This document shows positions 1-12,786 of a stretch of 64,000 nucleotides of DNA, in pieces. The notes beneath the pieces were generated by a model. That model ran no database searches and was not told the DNA's origin. It saw only the letters and a program-made list of their open reading frames with translations. The position numbers and the translations under genes are program-made. Within the stretch, counting starts at the first letter, position 1, and every line of letters begins with the position of its first letter. Source of the DNA: Paralithodes platypus (lineage: Eukaryota > Arthropoda > Malacostraca > Decapoda > Lithodidae); NCBI GenBank assembly GCA_032716605.1, contig CM064512.1, positions 24,305,810 to 24,369,809 on the forward strand, in the 5' to 3' direction.

Positions 1-420
1 AGTAGGCTATATTATATCGGAAAATGAAACACTTACAACAATATTAAAAATACCATCGTGTTATGGAAATATGTATCCATTTTATGCAAGTGTTTTTATC
101 AGTAAATAAAAATAAAAACAAAAATTAACAAAAACACGTAAATTAAAACATGAAATTTTTTTGGTTGTGCATAGTTTGTTTAATGGTCATCATTATGAAT
201 ATAAGATAAATTGTATTATTATTTTGATAATACAAGTAGCTTCTATTATTTGCATTTCCTGAAGTAATATAAAAGGCTCTGTATGCAACAGTTGTGAAAA
301 TATTGTTATTAACATATAATATCCATTACACGGTTCACGCATGACTGCCGCTTAGCTATACACATATATCGAGAGGAAGCGTTGCCAATGTCTGGCAGGT
401 TAGTAACCGAATTATGCGCG
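1..420. other. AT-rich DNA, nothing recognised
   Basis: AT-rich sequence without a credible reading frame or recognisable repeat. It runs into the microsatellite at 425. Confidence 0.5.
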
Positions 421-426
421 ACCCTG

Positions 427-427
427 T

Positions 428-490
<63 letters not shown>
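427..490. repeat. (AC)n/(TA)n compound microsatellite
   Basis: About 20 bases of CA repeats pass directly into about 40 bases of TA repeats. The reading frame crossing it on the minus strand is just translated repeat. Confidence 0.95.
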
Positions 491-493
<3 letters not shown>

Positions 494-728
494 TGTGTAT
501 ATGCTTTGTATACAGTACATTTCCAAGTATTTTCCCATAAGAATACCCTCACTATTTTTACGCTGTTAAAATTCACAAATATGTAAACAATTTGTACTGT
601 CTGTTTTAGTAAAAAAACATAGCATATACATGTGTCTATATTACCTGTTTAGCTAAAAGGTCCATTCTCACTTGAGTGCCACTTTCTCTAGTACAAGATA
701 CAGACATCTCCGTGCTGCTTATGCCAAT

Positions 729-1254
729 TCAGAAACAAATATACAGTGTGTTTTGTTGCTTGGTCCAGTTTACAAATGTCTGGCCTCCCAGATGACACTT
801 CAGACATATCCAACCACTCCCGTGAGTCACCAACACAATATTTAAATGACTTTCGACATCGTATATCCCTTTCTCTGATTTATCGCGACATTGGACATCA
901 TAATTTTGGCCCAAGCAATATTCGAAACCCCACAGAGCTGAGTGCGCTAAGTTATACATTATTTCTAAATATTTGACAATATATGATGGTATGTAGATTT
1001 GGTACAAAACCCTCTGCGATTTTCCACGTAAATATTATTAAGTATCGTTCCCTCTTACGTTCCAACGAATACAGCTTTAGTGATTTTAAACGCTCCCAAT
1101 AGTGTAACTGTTTTACTGAGTATATATGTGAGGTGAAGTTCCTTTGTACACTTTCTAAGTCATTAATTTCACCTGCTTTGTATGGGGATGTTAATATGTT
1201 ACAGTATTCTAGCCGCGGTAGCACTAGGGATTTGAAGAGTGTTATCATAGGCAA
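729..1254 (-). pseudogene. CR1/L2-type LINE, 3' end of RT ORF (decayed)
   Basis: Minus-strand reading of about 100 codons from 1254 to 952 includes KSLVLPRLEYCNILTSPYKA, then a stretch LESVQR...HYWERLKSLKLYSLERKRERY. This is the usual C-terminal 'thumb and beyond' region of CR1/L2/Jockey-type non-LTR retrotransposon polymerases, where a cysteine follows the 'PRLEYC' box. The similarity appears to continue in another frame down to about 780 (RDI...KSFK...), so at least one frameshift has occurred. No RT catalytic box is present. It is a 5'-truncated, decayed insertion. The family assignment rests on recognised motifs only. Confidence 0.7.
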
Positions 1255-1704
1255 TTAACCGCGAATTTTAAATGTACGTAGAATCCAACCTGTTTGCCGT
1301 TTCTCAGCTTCAACTTTGACCTGGTTATGTTCTTTGAATCACATATTTTCAGACATTATCACCCCAAGGTCTTTCACATTGTCTTTACGTTCTATTATGT
1401 GATTGTATTCTGTTATGTAACTTGTGTTCTCTTGTGTTCTCTTGCGTTCTCTTTAACCTCACATTACTTGAAGCATATCAAACAAATTGATGTGGTCCAA
1501 TTCGGCGGACATACACAATTGAAATTCCTGGGATGAACTAAAATTAGTTTAAGCAGTCATATGAGTTCTAATAAAAGTGGATCTGGGAGCCAATACAAAC
1601 TCTGCACGGTTTTAATACACGCTTCCAGTATTCGCACAGTTTCTGAAGGGGTTAATGGGGGGGGGGGGGTCCGAGGATGTTATCCAATAGAAACCAAAAG
1701 TCAA
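1255..1704. other. No gene recognised
   Basis: Low-complexity AT-rich stretch with a TTCTCTTGTG... short repeat near 1425-1455 and a run of 10 G near 1659. Some of it could be upstream sequence of the decayed LINE on the minus strand, but I could not follow it. Confidence 0.4.
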
Positions 1705-1880
1705 TGGGATATATCTAGATGCACGACTGGATGGGGAAATGCTAGAACAAGTGAAGTGTTTTAAACATCTAGGAGGAGTGATACCCACGGACGCGGGTGT
1801 GGGAATGGAGGTAAGACAGAGAGTGTGTGAGGCAAGGAATGTTTTCGGAGCAATGACAAGTATGGTCATTATGGATAAAA
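1705..1880 (+). pseudogene. RTE-like LINE fragment (post-RT region)
   Basis: A plus-strand frame contains MLEQVKCFKHLGGVIPTDAG followed by an EVRQRVCEARNVFGAMTS-like stretch. This is the 'FKYLGS(V/I)I..DG...EV..R...A' region that follows the YADD box in RTE-type polymerases. Only about 50 codons remain. It differs clearly from the three younger RTE copies at 16, 19.6 and 58.3 kb, so it belongs to another, older family. Confidence 0.65.
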
Positions 1881-2955
1881 CTGTTGCATTCTAGACAAAA
1901 ACACTTGTTTAATTCAATAGGTTATGTGAAATACCTTTAACACTCTGGATTGCCAGGAATATCTATTCCAAAGTTGCATGCCAAAACACTTTTAATGGAC
2001 ATCACAGGGAAGGGCTTGGGATCCAGTGTAAACAGTGACGACCAATTACCCCGCCACTTGTTGATGGGTCCCAGAGGCCTCAGTCAGCTACAAATTAGCC
2101 CATTATACTGCACCATGACCGGGGACTATCTCGTGTTTTGTATTTTAATTGTTTATTTTTAACTCTCTTAGAAATTACACATACGAATTGTCAACAATAA
2201 TGTAAATAAAATGCGATCAAATGTAAAATGTATACATTCAATGCACATATAATTTGTGTTAACGAATTTGTTTTGTAGGAACCGACCTATAAATGAATAT
2301 TTAGATAAAATAAGCCTCAGGAATAAGTAACCCCATCTACCACATAAGGGCTGGGGTACAGGCTCGGCCAATAGCTCACACAATGCTTTCATAAGAAAGT
2401 GTGTAAAGCCGAAAGAAGGGCATGATACTTTGTTCTATGAGACACCTTTTTACAGCATATGATCACACAGTTCTACCCACAATAAAGAAAACCAACATCG
2501 GTCCCTATAGTCCCTTAACAAAGACACTATTACCCATTCCCTCGCTCGAGGCTACCAGTGTATGTGAACAACTCTTTACACCCAAAATCAAAAGTAAAAA
2601 GACATCATCGTGCTGTAGGGGTTGAAAGTATGACGACGTTTGTTAATCTCCCTGTGTAGTAATACATCCAAACAGATAGATAGAGATAGATGAATATGAT
2701 TTATACCACATTATTCCGAACAATATTCAGCATACAAACGAATAATTCAACATACCTTCTGCCAACTACTGTAGGCACAGTCGGCCAAATTAGTGATATC
2801 TCGGCACCAAGTATATTTTGATCAATAATTGGTATGAGCAATATACAAACATGTTCCTACACTTGCCCACCCTATGCAATATCTGACAGCCAATAATAAA
2901 ATACAGAGCGAGCCAAACATAATGACACCTGGGACATGACTACAGTATTTCTTGA
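1881..2955. other. No gene recognised
   Basis: AT-rich DNA without a supportable coding region. All open frames are under 75 codons and have no recognisable motif. Confidence 0.4.
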
Positions 2956-2956
2956 T

Positions 2957-2988
2957 AATCTCTCTTTCTCTCTCTCTCTCTCTCTCTT
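2957..2988. repeat. (TC)n microsatellite
   Basis: About 30 bases of CT repeat. It generates a spurious REREREREREI peptide on the minus strand. Confidence 0.95.
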
Positions 2989-3067
2989 GGTATAAATAGC
3001 TAGTGCACCTTAGCATTTATTGTATTATGAAATTACTTGAATTGCTTCAAACTCCGTGAGTCCAGGC

Positions 3068-3175
3068 ATTTTGGCTCGAACATTCCATGATTTTGGCCCT
3101 GTCACTCTTTCAACCTTGGGGAGGCACTCGCCACAGTCAGTGTTACCTGTCGTCTCCCTCATCAACATATACAAA
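3068..3175. repeat. Half copy of the hairpin MITE seen at 36850-37017
   Basis: The stretch reading ...TTTTGGCCCTGTCACTCTTTCAACC..GGGGAGGCACTCG..ACAG.CAG... matches the 3' arm of the perfect hairpin unit at about 36935-37017, with ten or so differences. Only one arm survives here, so this copy can no longer fold back. It shows that the hairpin is a dispersed family and not a one-off local inversion. Confidence 0.65.
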
Positions 3176-3487
3176 GAAAAAGTAATAACGTCTTGACAAA
3201 AGTATATTTAGCCATTGAATTATGACACTGGAAAGCCACCCATCACCACCAATATGTCTTATATGTGGCTCCTACTGCCAACCTCACCACTAAACAGTGT
3301 GCATTCATACAACACTCTTCCAGTTTAGACTTAATCATACTGAAGATAATTTGTATTCGTTTGGCCGATACTCTTACATCATAGATTATTGGCAACGATA
3401 ATGGTATTTATTGGCAGCTCAAGCCTCAATGGGTTTATGTAAATTACTGAAACTAAGTACAGCACGAGTTTACTCCTAATACAATCT

Positions 3488-3575
3488 TCGACATACATGC
3501 CGGGACTCGAACCTTACATAGAAGTATAACAATACCAGTGTTATAACCACTCAGTCACACTTCCAATAAGGGCGC
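3488..3575 (-). repeat. tRNA-derived SINE head or degenerate tRNA
   Basis: On the minus strand an A-box-like TGACTGAGTGG is followed about 45 bases later by a perfect B-box-like GGTTCGAGTCC. That spacing is typical of a pol III type II promoter. The anticodon arm does not fold properly (stem GTAT/ATAC with a 4-base loop), so a functional tRNA is unlikely. A tRNA-derived SINE head is the better reading. No SINE body or tail could be delimited. Confidence 0.5.
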
Positions 3576-3654
3576 AGAATTATATTTGAATTATAATCAG
3601 AGTACGTGAGGATAATGTATACTCTTCCCACTGCTATCAATGACTAAATAGCTC

Positions 3655-4560
3655 AATCAGGCACACATGTACTATTGTGGACATAAGTCCTGCTACACAT
3701 GCCTGAGAGGGATCCACGAATTGTGTTGGTAACATTGGTAACCCCCCGTCCCCCACCCCATCCCCACTATACCACCCTCTCTCAGCCAAGCCCTCCCTTC
3801 CTCCTCTACTTTCGTTCTTGTTCACGTCTATAAGCCGTTCTTTATTTATGCCTCTCTCATCAAATCATTGTATTTTTATGAATGTTTTCCAAATCTTCCA
3901 AAAATTAAATATATCGTTACATACTTCATACTGTATACATTGAATATTTGTCATTTTATACAAACGTAGCAGAATAGAAAGTTTGATAATCCATTCGAAT
4001 ATGGAAGTTTATTAACAATATATGTTATTTAAGTCAAATACAACTGAGACTTTAATTTACTTTTGCATTATCGTATTTCAAATTCAGTTATAAGTATCTA
4101 TACCCATATATCCCACTGTTTGGAGTAAGCATGGATTTCACTGTCAAAGTTTATAAATTATTGAATTAAATAATTGACACATAAAATGGGTTCCTATATT
4201 AAATTAATTGAATATTAAAAGTTATAAATATATGGTCTCGTGTGTATTCTCAATACTCGCCTGTCAACCCACCTCCCCCTTAACTATGGTAGCTCACACT
4301 AATCTATTCATATTTCGTAACTAGTCAACTCAGACACATGGCCACACACATTAATGTAACATTACATTACACAAACTTGCATGTTATTTCCATACTTAAG
4401 GATAGTTGGCGTCTTTCAACTGCCTCAGCGAACACTGCTCCCTCCGAGATTAACCCCTTCCGTATCGGGGTTGTGTTTTGTTTTATTACAGCTATATTTA
4501 CACAATTGTGTGCAGAAAAGGAAGGATCTGTGGCGTTTAGAAGAATTAATTGAGCTAGTA
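3655..4560. repeat. Left arm of a ~1 kb inverted repeat
   Basis: Reading this arm on the minus strand reproduces, with moderate divergence and indels, the sequence at 7820-8830. Anchors are CACATGTACTATTGTGGACA at 3662 versus TGTCCACAATAGTACATAAG at 8807, the purine/pyrimidine-rich block near 3735-3800 versus 8655-8760, and the block at 4260-4460 (TAGCTCACACTAATCTATTC) versus 7915-8110. The arm ends inward in a TTAACCCCTTCCG motif shared with the TTAA MITEs described below. Confidence 0.8.
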
Positions 4561-7500
4561 TGAAGCCTTTTAATTGTTACATTTCTTTCCTTAATTGAAT
4601 AAAAACTTATAAATTTAGTTATTCTCCATTCACTCGAACCATACATCTGGCTCCTAGTTGGTGTTTGTATCGACGCTCATGATTTCCCATTTTATCAATA
4701 CCGTAGATTACTGGCCCAGAAGAGTCGCAGAACTGATAATGTCTGTATTATTATCTTTATTATTCTATGTTCATTCATTATACACGTTTTAATAGTGTTA
4801 ATGATTACTTAACTATCTAAAGTGATATCCCAATCTCAAGAGTCATGATATATTACAGTAATACACATTTATCACATATATAGCATACAGTATACACAAG
4901 CGAAATACAGAAATGATAAACCCAAAAAGTACGGTAAGCAAAAGATGAATACTGACTGACTTGGCCCACGTGTCTTAGAGCCAATCACAGGCCCTGCTTC
5001 ACTTATTATTTGCTCCTAAGGTTTGGATATCACTCTAGATTATCACATTACTTAAATTAATTAAACATATCTTTATTATTCTATATTTGGTCATTAAACT
5101 AGATAAGTCTTAGTAATTAGAATTATAATGTTAATGTGATGTTATATCCAAACCTTAAGAACTATAAAATATCACATAGAACACATATATAACGTAGATA
5201 TCATACAGTAAACACAAGCAAGGGAAGAAACGCCATCACTGCCTATTTAAATGTGTAAATGTGTGGTAGAGGTATTAAGTGTTCAACACAGAGCTAACAT
5301 GTTTCGAGTTTGAATATTGCCACCGACAGGAGGAGGATATTCTTTGGTTTATCCTTGCAACACCATTTACCCCTTGAGATTCATGACGCATTTTGACATG
5401 GTGGTCCTTTATCGACGATGTTATACAGCATAAGAAGAACCTTTGGGATGTAGGATAAACTATAATTTATTAACGGTGATTAAATTATAGAAATATTTCT
5501 ATATATATATTAATCACGATTGAAGTAGCTTAAATTATGCAGGACAAGCTATCACATGTATTATTATGATAGTTACAGACACAAATACTTATAATGAATT
5601 GACAAGTAGAATCTGTGTCATCTTGATATGCCTTCATTTACTACCATTTCACACACACTTTTGTTTTCACTCACACCATCACCTCCATTAGTTATAATGG
5701 TGACACAAGGTTACGTAACATTGTTTAAGTTGTAACTATTCATACATTACTTCCACTTATGTGTTTTAATTAAGTGCACGTCCGTAATTGTTAACAAATA
5801 ACCTATAACTCAAATAACAATAGCTACACTGCATTATATTATTATAATCATCAATTTTGAAACAAACTGCCTAGGGAACTTAGTATATGGTGAAACCACA
5901 ACAAACACTTCGGCTTAGGACTCTCTAAAACGTGTTTTTTTCTTCTCTTAAGTACCGTAAATAAAGCCCAGAGCGAAGAAGTGATTTTATATATTTCATA
6001 TAATTATTTTATTTATATTTTATTTTTCTGTTTATTTTTGTTATCCTGGTATACAACAGGTTCGGCCTTACATGGACACTTCACGTAATACGCTATATAC
6101 GAACACGTGAACATTGTGTATATCTATTTATATCAATTAATTGCACGTGGAAGAAAGAAAATGGTACCGGTATTTTATAATAATTATGTAACCAAACCTT
6201 GCATTTACTTTTCACAGCATGAATTTGAGAAATATTGGATTGAAAAATATATTCAACAAAATGATGGTGTATACAGCTGATAGCTACAAACAAAATTAAT
6301 ATAACAATATTTAGGACAAAAAAAGTATACAAATAAATGCCACCGTATATAAATTAGGCTATATCAATAGTGTTATTAGTTTAATAATGTTATTAAAATT
6401 AGTTTTATAATGTTGCATAGGAAACCAAAACTTTACCGGTAATCTTATTGTTGGACAAGACGATAATCAAACGCAAAACATTTCTGCTGCGTGTTAAACA
6501 ATACCTCTACCACTCCAGTGTAAATCTAATCTCTTTGGAGGACAGCCTAACTTTATTATCATTAACATAAATAATAATTTAATGTTTTATTGTATGATCT
6601 GTTTGACCCAATAGCAATTTTGTTGAAACACCTATTAAATATTTGGACATTACATATTTAAAGTTATAAAGGAACAACAATAATCTTATTTACATTAGGT
6701 GAATTCCCACTGTTTCAGTATTTACAAGATTCCTTATCCATTACATTTATATCCTACTTCATGAATCATTAGGTTGTTGGTTTTTGTATTAGTTTTTTGG
6801 TTGGTGTTTTATTATAATGGTATGGGCAGGAATCTCCCCATCCAAATAACGTTACGATTATGAGGTTTAACTCATTCAGTACCGGTGATATTGTTTTCAT
6901 CATAATATCATTCTGGCAAATATTAGACGATTGTATTAAGCTAAAGAAGGGCGTCTACTATTTGAAATGCTACAGACTATCGCAAATAACACCTTAGCTA
7001 CCACAGCCCCTTTCTTATCTACATATAATAGTCTGAATATAGTTATAGTGAAATATATATGAGATGTCCTAGGTACCAAAAGGGCTACTAAAATGTCTCT
7101 ATTTATGACCTAGCTAAGATTCACCAAGGTCCTCCTTTATATGATATATAAATTCACCTGCAGCGGAACGATATCCCTTAAGCTACTTCACACGTGATTA
7201 ATATAGATATATAAATATTAGTTCTATACATTTGTCATGTTTAAGGAATTATAGTCCGTTTTGTCTTACAAATCTCCACCGCCTTATGTTCGACTTACTA
7301 ATTCGTGTCAACTGCCATATTTAATATAGCCTACCCAAATGTCATACCATATATTGGCATTTTGCCTCAACGTTATGATGAAACAGAGTCGAAATTAATT
7401 TGGTGCAAATTTACCCCAGACCACATGGCTGGAGTAAAGTAGGAAAGAAGAGCAATTGGACAGAAGAAGAACAAGCGGAGAAGTGAGAAGTACAGTAGAA

Positions 7501-7819
7501 GACTGCAAGTTCTCGGGCTCAACCAAGTTGCTTCATTGCAAATTTACATACATGCAATCCAATATTATATTTGACTGAACTGCACTTCTGTATTTTTTTA
7601 TGGTAATCGAAGGGACAAGAAGAATCAGACCCACTCTCGTGGGTCCATCTATCCGCTCGGTAGGAGGGAGAACCGTAGCACTCCCTTCAACACTTACAAG
7701 TGGCCTCTCCCAACAGTTTAATCTCACCCTCTCCAGTGAATGGAGTATAGTTATTTATTAACATTATTATTCAGTAAAATAAGGAAGTGTAACAGTCAAA
7801 CGTCTTTATACCATCTCAA
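4561..7819. other. Non-coding spacer between the inverted-repeat arms
   Basis: About 3.2 kb of AT-rich DNA between the two arms with no reading frame that resembles a transposase or any other protein. It holds one TTAA-flanked MITE (6867-7090) and short direct repeats such as the block TAGATTATCACATTAC/AATTATAATGTTAATGTG near 5035-5140. If the arms are terminal repeats, the element is non-autonomous. Confidence 0.5.
6867..7090. mobile_element. piggyBac-like TTAA MITE (diverged)
   Basis: Begins TTAACTCATTCAGTACCGGT and ends GGTACCAAAAGGG, giving imperfect terminal inverted repeats. Its body has the family landmarks: 'ATTAGACGATT..ATT', 'AAGAAGGGC', then 'CTACCACAG...CC' and 'ATATAGT'. The same landmarks recur in copies at 10.46, 15.7, 19.4, 34.8 and 38.6 kb. 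TTAA at the end and a CCC(T)-type terminus are hallmarks of piggyBac-type elements. No transposase is encoded. Confidence 0.65.
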
Positions 7820-8830
7820 TTAACCCTTCTTAATACCACAGATCCTTCATTAACTGCATACAATTGCTTAAATATAGCTCAATAAAAAATAAAGGGAACC
7901 CTGGTACGGAAGGGGTTAATCTCGGAGGGAGCAGCGCTCGCTGAGGTAATTGAACGACGCCAAATCTCCTCAAGTAACAAAATAACATGCAACTATGTGT
8001 AAAGTAATGTTACATTAATGTGTGTGGCCGTGTGTTTGCGTTGACTAGTTACGAAATATGAATAGATTAGTGTGAGCTACCGTAGTTAAGGGGGCTGACA
8101 GGCGAATACTGTATTGAGAATACACACGTAACCATATATTTTTAACTTTTAATATGCAATGCATTGAATCAAGGTACCCATTTTAGATATAGGTCAATGA
8201 TCTTTTTTAATAGTATTGTATTTATACAGTAAAACACATAAATACATGCCTACTCCAGATATTGGGATATATTGGCTTAATTAATCATAACTTGATTGAA
8301 CTATGAGAATATAAAAGTATATTAAAGTCTCAATTGTATCTGACTTAGATAACATTATATCGTTAATATACTTACATATTCAAATGGATCATAACACCTA
8401 ACATTGAGCTAGGTTTATAATAATTGGCAAATATGAACATGAGCTACGTAACCTATTGCTATTTTAACGATATGTTCTATCATTTTAGGAAGAAAATTTG
8501 GAAAGCATGCATAAAAATACATAGATACGATGCTAGAGGGAGACATGAGAGAAATGAAGGAGAGAGAGGTTATCGTGATATTTATCATACTATGGTTATA
8601 GTCCGGGCCCTGGTTATAGTCAGGACCCTGGTTATAGTCACAGTGGTGGAAACAATACAGGGGGAGGGGCTTACAGACGTGAAACAGAAAAGAAAGAGGA
8701 AGGGAGGGTTTGGCTGAGAGGGGGTAGTAGAGTGGGGGCGGGGGGTGTATCAATGTTACCAACACAATTCACGATTCTCTGCCGGGCAGGTGTATCAGGA
8801 CTTATGTCCACAATAGTACATAAGTATATT
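7820..8830. repeat. Right arm of the ~1 kb inverted repeat
   Basis: Inverted counterpart of 3655-4560. Its inner edge is a 100-bp TTAA-to-TTAA unit (7820-7919) beginning TTAACCCTTCTTAATACCAC and ending GGTACGGAAGGGGTTAA, that is, a short piggyBac-like MITE. A tandem triplication of CTGGTTATAGTC(C/A)... lies at 8593-8640. The outer edge is near AGTACATAAG at 8830. Confidence 0.8.
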
Positions 8831-8971
8831 CTTTGTATGAGGCCAAATGCTAGTGTGAAAATATAAGAGGGAGAATATCTATGCATGCCTACCAAGGGCA
8901 CTGATTACGATCCGTTGATTCTTTATACGGTGTTGATAAATGTTTCAAGCTAACAGACAAACATAAACAAG

Positions 8972-9006
8972 GGACCACACACACACGCACGCACACATGC
9001 ACACAC

Positions 9007-9042
<36 letters not shown>

Positions 9043-9045
9043 AAA
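8972..9045. repeat. (CA)n microsatellite
   Basis: Imperfect CA/CG-interrupted repeat of about 70 bases. It explains the cysteine/valine-rich false frame on the minus strand. Confidence 0.95.
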
Positions 9046-9450
9046 ATGACAGTACATAAGATATATATTCTTTTCAAGGCATTATGCTGTACATACAGGC
9101 AGCATTATCAACGTTAATCACACAATATCTAAAAGAGGCATTTTAAATTTGTTATGTAGCAAAATAAATATTGCAATTCGCATAGTACTTTCAATGATTC
9201 AATAGTAAATTGCAAAATATCAGTTCCCATAAAAGGTAACTGAAAATATGGCCCCAGGAATACAAACTTGCATTTTTGGCAGTCCTCCTCCCCCTGGTCC
9301 TTGGTAGTCTACACATACTGCATAATTATATCATCTATAACGGCTTCCATCTTCACGACAATTTATGGCTTTATCAACTTGGCCCATATTCTACAGTGAT
9401 GGCACCCCAGGGGATAACTGGTAAAGTACCAGTATTACCAGCTCACTCTC
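9046..9450. other. No gene recognised
   Basis: Ordinary AT-rich DNA. The 127-codon plus-strand frame that starts at 9276 owes its length to the TA microsatellite beyond it. Confidence 0.5.
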
Positions 9451-9451
9451 T

Positions 9452-9630
<179 letters not shown>

Positions 9631-10463
9631 TTTTTTTCATATTATTTTTTCTTGTCTAGTACTATGAATAATAAAGTTGAAATTATACTATAATACTTCC
9701 AAAGTTATCTACCTCTTATCTCTCCTTAATTTATGGTTCTTGTTATACCACAACCGGAGACACCACGCGGCCCAGGCGACACAGTCACCCCCCTCCAAAA
9801 CTAAGTGGGAAGATACCATTAAAAACGGTCCCACAATGCAGCAGTCCCCACCCTCAGGGAACAAAAACAAACCCCTGCAATACCCCCCCACATTAAAGAG
9901 GCAGCGTCTAAAATAGGACCCGGAGGTGATGTCACGCACTCAGCCAGGCCTGGCTTTGGCAGACCAGGGCCGCACCTCCACCAACTGGGACGACGTGACA
10001 TCACCACCCAACCGACCGGCTGATTGCTCCCTGGGAAGCATCCTGGGACGAATCCATTGCTCTTCCCCCTACCTCCATTGCCGGGACCAGAGCGGCCTAC
10101 ACCTCACCTAGAACCAGTGCATCGACGTGCCCCTTTTTCCCTGTGCCTCTCCTAGGGCAGGCGGCACCTAGGGAGTAGATAAGTATCCAAGCCAGGTAGT
10201 GGATGGTATCGCACTTCCCCTCCTGAGATCTGGGTGCTTCCTGGCTCCAAAGGTGCTTCCCATCCCGACCCAGCTACTTGAACAACGGTAAATCCCGATC
10301 AAGTGCTGACCTAGATGCTTCCAGGCTCTAGGACCTAGCATGCTTTCCGGCTTCTTGGTAACTTGATATAAAAAGTTATTACTGCGATACTAGACACGCT
10401 TGAACTAGTTGAGACCTAGCTTTCAGGACCCCTTTACAGTAATATTTTCATTAAACCAGTTGC
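9631..10463. other. GC-richer island, unassigned
   Basis: From about 9740 to 10340 the base composition rises well above the surrounding AT-rich DNA. Several TGACGTCA-like and GATGTCAC words occur (9928-10003). Overlapping frames of 60-80 codons exist on both strands but none shows a motif or a consistent coding signature. It could be an exon/CpG-rich segment or an old LTR. I cannot decide. Confidence 0.35.
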
Positions 10464-10671
10464 TAATGAACTCCTTCTGTACCGGCGACGTCTTATTACT
10501 TTGTCCTAGTTACTATTAGACGATTTTATTCAGTTTCCAATGGGCCTCCAGCAACTACCAGGCTTCGAACTAACCTACGGATTTTGCTACCACAGATCCT
10601 TCGTAAACTAAACAAAATCGTCTAAATATAGTTAAATATGACCACAAACATCCTCGGTAGTGAAAGGGTAA
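10464..10671. mobile_element. piggyBac-like TTAA MITE
   Basis: Left end ACTCCTTCTGTACCGGCGACGT and right end CCTCGGTAGTGAAAGGGT are imperfect inverted repeats. The interior carries TATTAGACGATTTTATTCAG and CTACCACAGATCCTT, shared with the copies at 15.7 and 38.6 kb. The flanking TTAA has decayed. Confidence 0.65.
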
Positions 10672-11199
10672 AAACCCTCACATGCTATCCTTAACTTGAA
10701 TTATTCATCTATAGGTATATTGCCACACGTTTGTCTAACGTCTAGGTCATCAAACAGCTGCGTACCTATAGCTGGTGGAGAGCTCTGCCATACCTACACT
10801 TACACTAAGCTTCAGCTAGAGATGCCCCCACACAATTGAGTCTAATAAGGAGTTCATTATTCATTTATTACATCTCTCAGAGTATGTACTAATATTGTAT
10901 ATATTTACATGTATCCTTGTGTATTCAATTGAGATTTATGCTGTACTTTATCATAAGATTTATGTTGATGTTTACTCATGCATTGTACCTGTAACTATTG
11001 TGACTTTAACCACTCCGTTAGAACCGCATGGCTTGTCCTACAGTGACTCGCTAGGATCGCCAGGGCAGTGGATGGGGCTACAGTTTATGTATTAGAGTGT
11101 GCTTTATTTCATATGAAAGCTTGTGTCATGGGCAGTCCAGAAAGGCTCTTTGTTTTCACCCATGTCAAGGCTTTATATATTTAATTGTAAAGTATATGT

Positions 11200-12786
11200 T
11201 TTATCATTAACTAGTAATGATGGGATCTGGGAGAGAGAGAGAGTAGAACAGAGTGAGAGGGGGGCGCGCAGTGTTTTTGCCCCGCTCGATGATGTCACGA
11301 CTGGCTGCCTCGTGGGGGCTGGTTGAGAGAGGTCCTTACCATGCTGCTAGCTCCCTTGCTAGTGGCTAGAGGACTTGTAACCGCTTTTTTCCCACGCGGC
11401 TCGAGCTAGTGCGAGTATATATACAGTTCCTCGCCACTCTCTCCCTCAGATCTGGTTTCTAGAATGCATCTATCTTATCCCTTGTTATCTGTCTCCCTCT
11501 CCGCACCTGAGAACCTGTTCCTCTGCCTATCTCTCTCATTTTCCATATCTTTCACCACCTTTTATTAACATTATATCCCCTCTGGTTAACTCTGCAAAAT
11601 CAGCTTCATGCTGGCCAGTTGTATTGTGCGTTAAGGTCTGATATAACCTATGTATGTTTAGTTGTTAAGATAAGTTGATCACGAAGCATTGGTTGGCTTT
11701 CATATTGCCGCTTCCTATAATTATTAGTGTTCTGCTGTATTAGATAATGCTAGACTAGGGGTCTGATATTATAAGGTATTGTTTCCTATGAGTGCTGGCT
11801 TTAGTAAAACGCTGCACGACATACCTGAGAACTGGAGTTGATTGAGTAAATTCTAGTCTGTGTGCCATTGAGAGTAGAGCATGCACGAATGAGGGCTTTT
11901 TGCCTATACCATTCTGCACTGTTCTAAGCTCGTTGTTTGTCTTTAAGGTACGCCAGGAGAACGCTTAATACTTCGGTATTAAGGTTTCTCAAGAGAGCTA
12001 CCCTTCCCTATAACGTAATATTTGACGCACAGACTTGAGATTTGCACTAGGCTATGCGGCATGCCATGTGCACCAGTATCTCGTATCATTGACTCTAGCT
12101 AGACTTTATCAGTCACAGTAGACATTAAGTATATTAACCTAATTACTCTTTTTATGCATACCCATTTATGATTACACAAGCATTTCGCAGCCTAGTTTGA
12201 TGTATGGAGACACAAACGACTTAGGCTCTTTTTGTTGATAGGAATACTGCATTGTCGTGGCGATTATTATTGTTGTAGTGTTTAGGATATTCTTGGCTCC
12301 GACGGCATTATATATTCTGCCTTTTTGTGTGCATAGCCTGCACGAGCATTGTTCCGCTGCCTGCCTTTTTTGGGTTCCATTTCCGATACGAGCATCTTTA
12401 TAGCATCTAACATTTATAGAAGATTCCTTGTTAGTGTTGAAGGACTTTAGTGCACTTTCTTTCATGCAGGAGTGCCTGACATTTATTGATTAAAGTAACG
12501 TAAGCTGTAACTTCTCTTACCACCTTACTTTGCATACCATAACCAAGCACCTTCGGTTATAGGTAGTAATAGGCTGTTTTCACATAACATTAAGCCTAGA
12601 GTAGACGCACATTTATTGAGAGTTTGATAGCCTATTATTGCATATAGAACTCTGTAGAGTATTTGTGTTCTTTGTTCACTGGGAATATACATCAGAGGTT
12701 GGATCTAGCGCTTTCCGTTGCAGCATTTATGCCATTACTAGTCCAATGAATAAGAGCCCTGATATATTTAAACCCCAGTCGTAACA
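11200..12786 (+). mobile_element. Diverged solo LTR related to the Gmr1-type element
   Basis: The 3' half aligns in order with the solo LTR at 32242-34138: CGCCAGGAGA...TCTCAAGAGAGC at 11951-12000 versus 33245-33290, GACGCACAGACTTG at 12024 versus 33315, and the terminus GGTTGGATCTAGCGCTTTCC...AGTCCAATGAATAAGAGCCC...CGTAACA, ending at 12786. Similarity fades upstream, so the 5' edge is approximate. No internal element sequence follows, so it is a solo LTR of an older subfamily. Confidence 0.6.

Noticed and set aside
3488..3575. Functional tRNA gene
   Set aside because: A and B boxes are recognisable, but the anticodon arm and acceptor stem do not pair properly.
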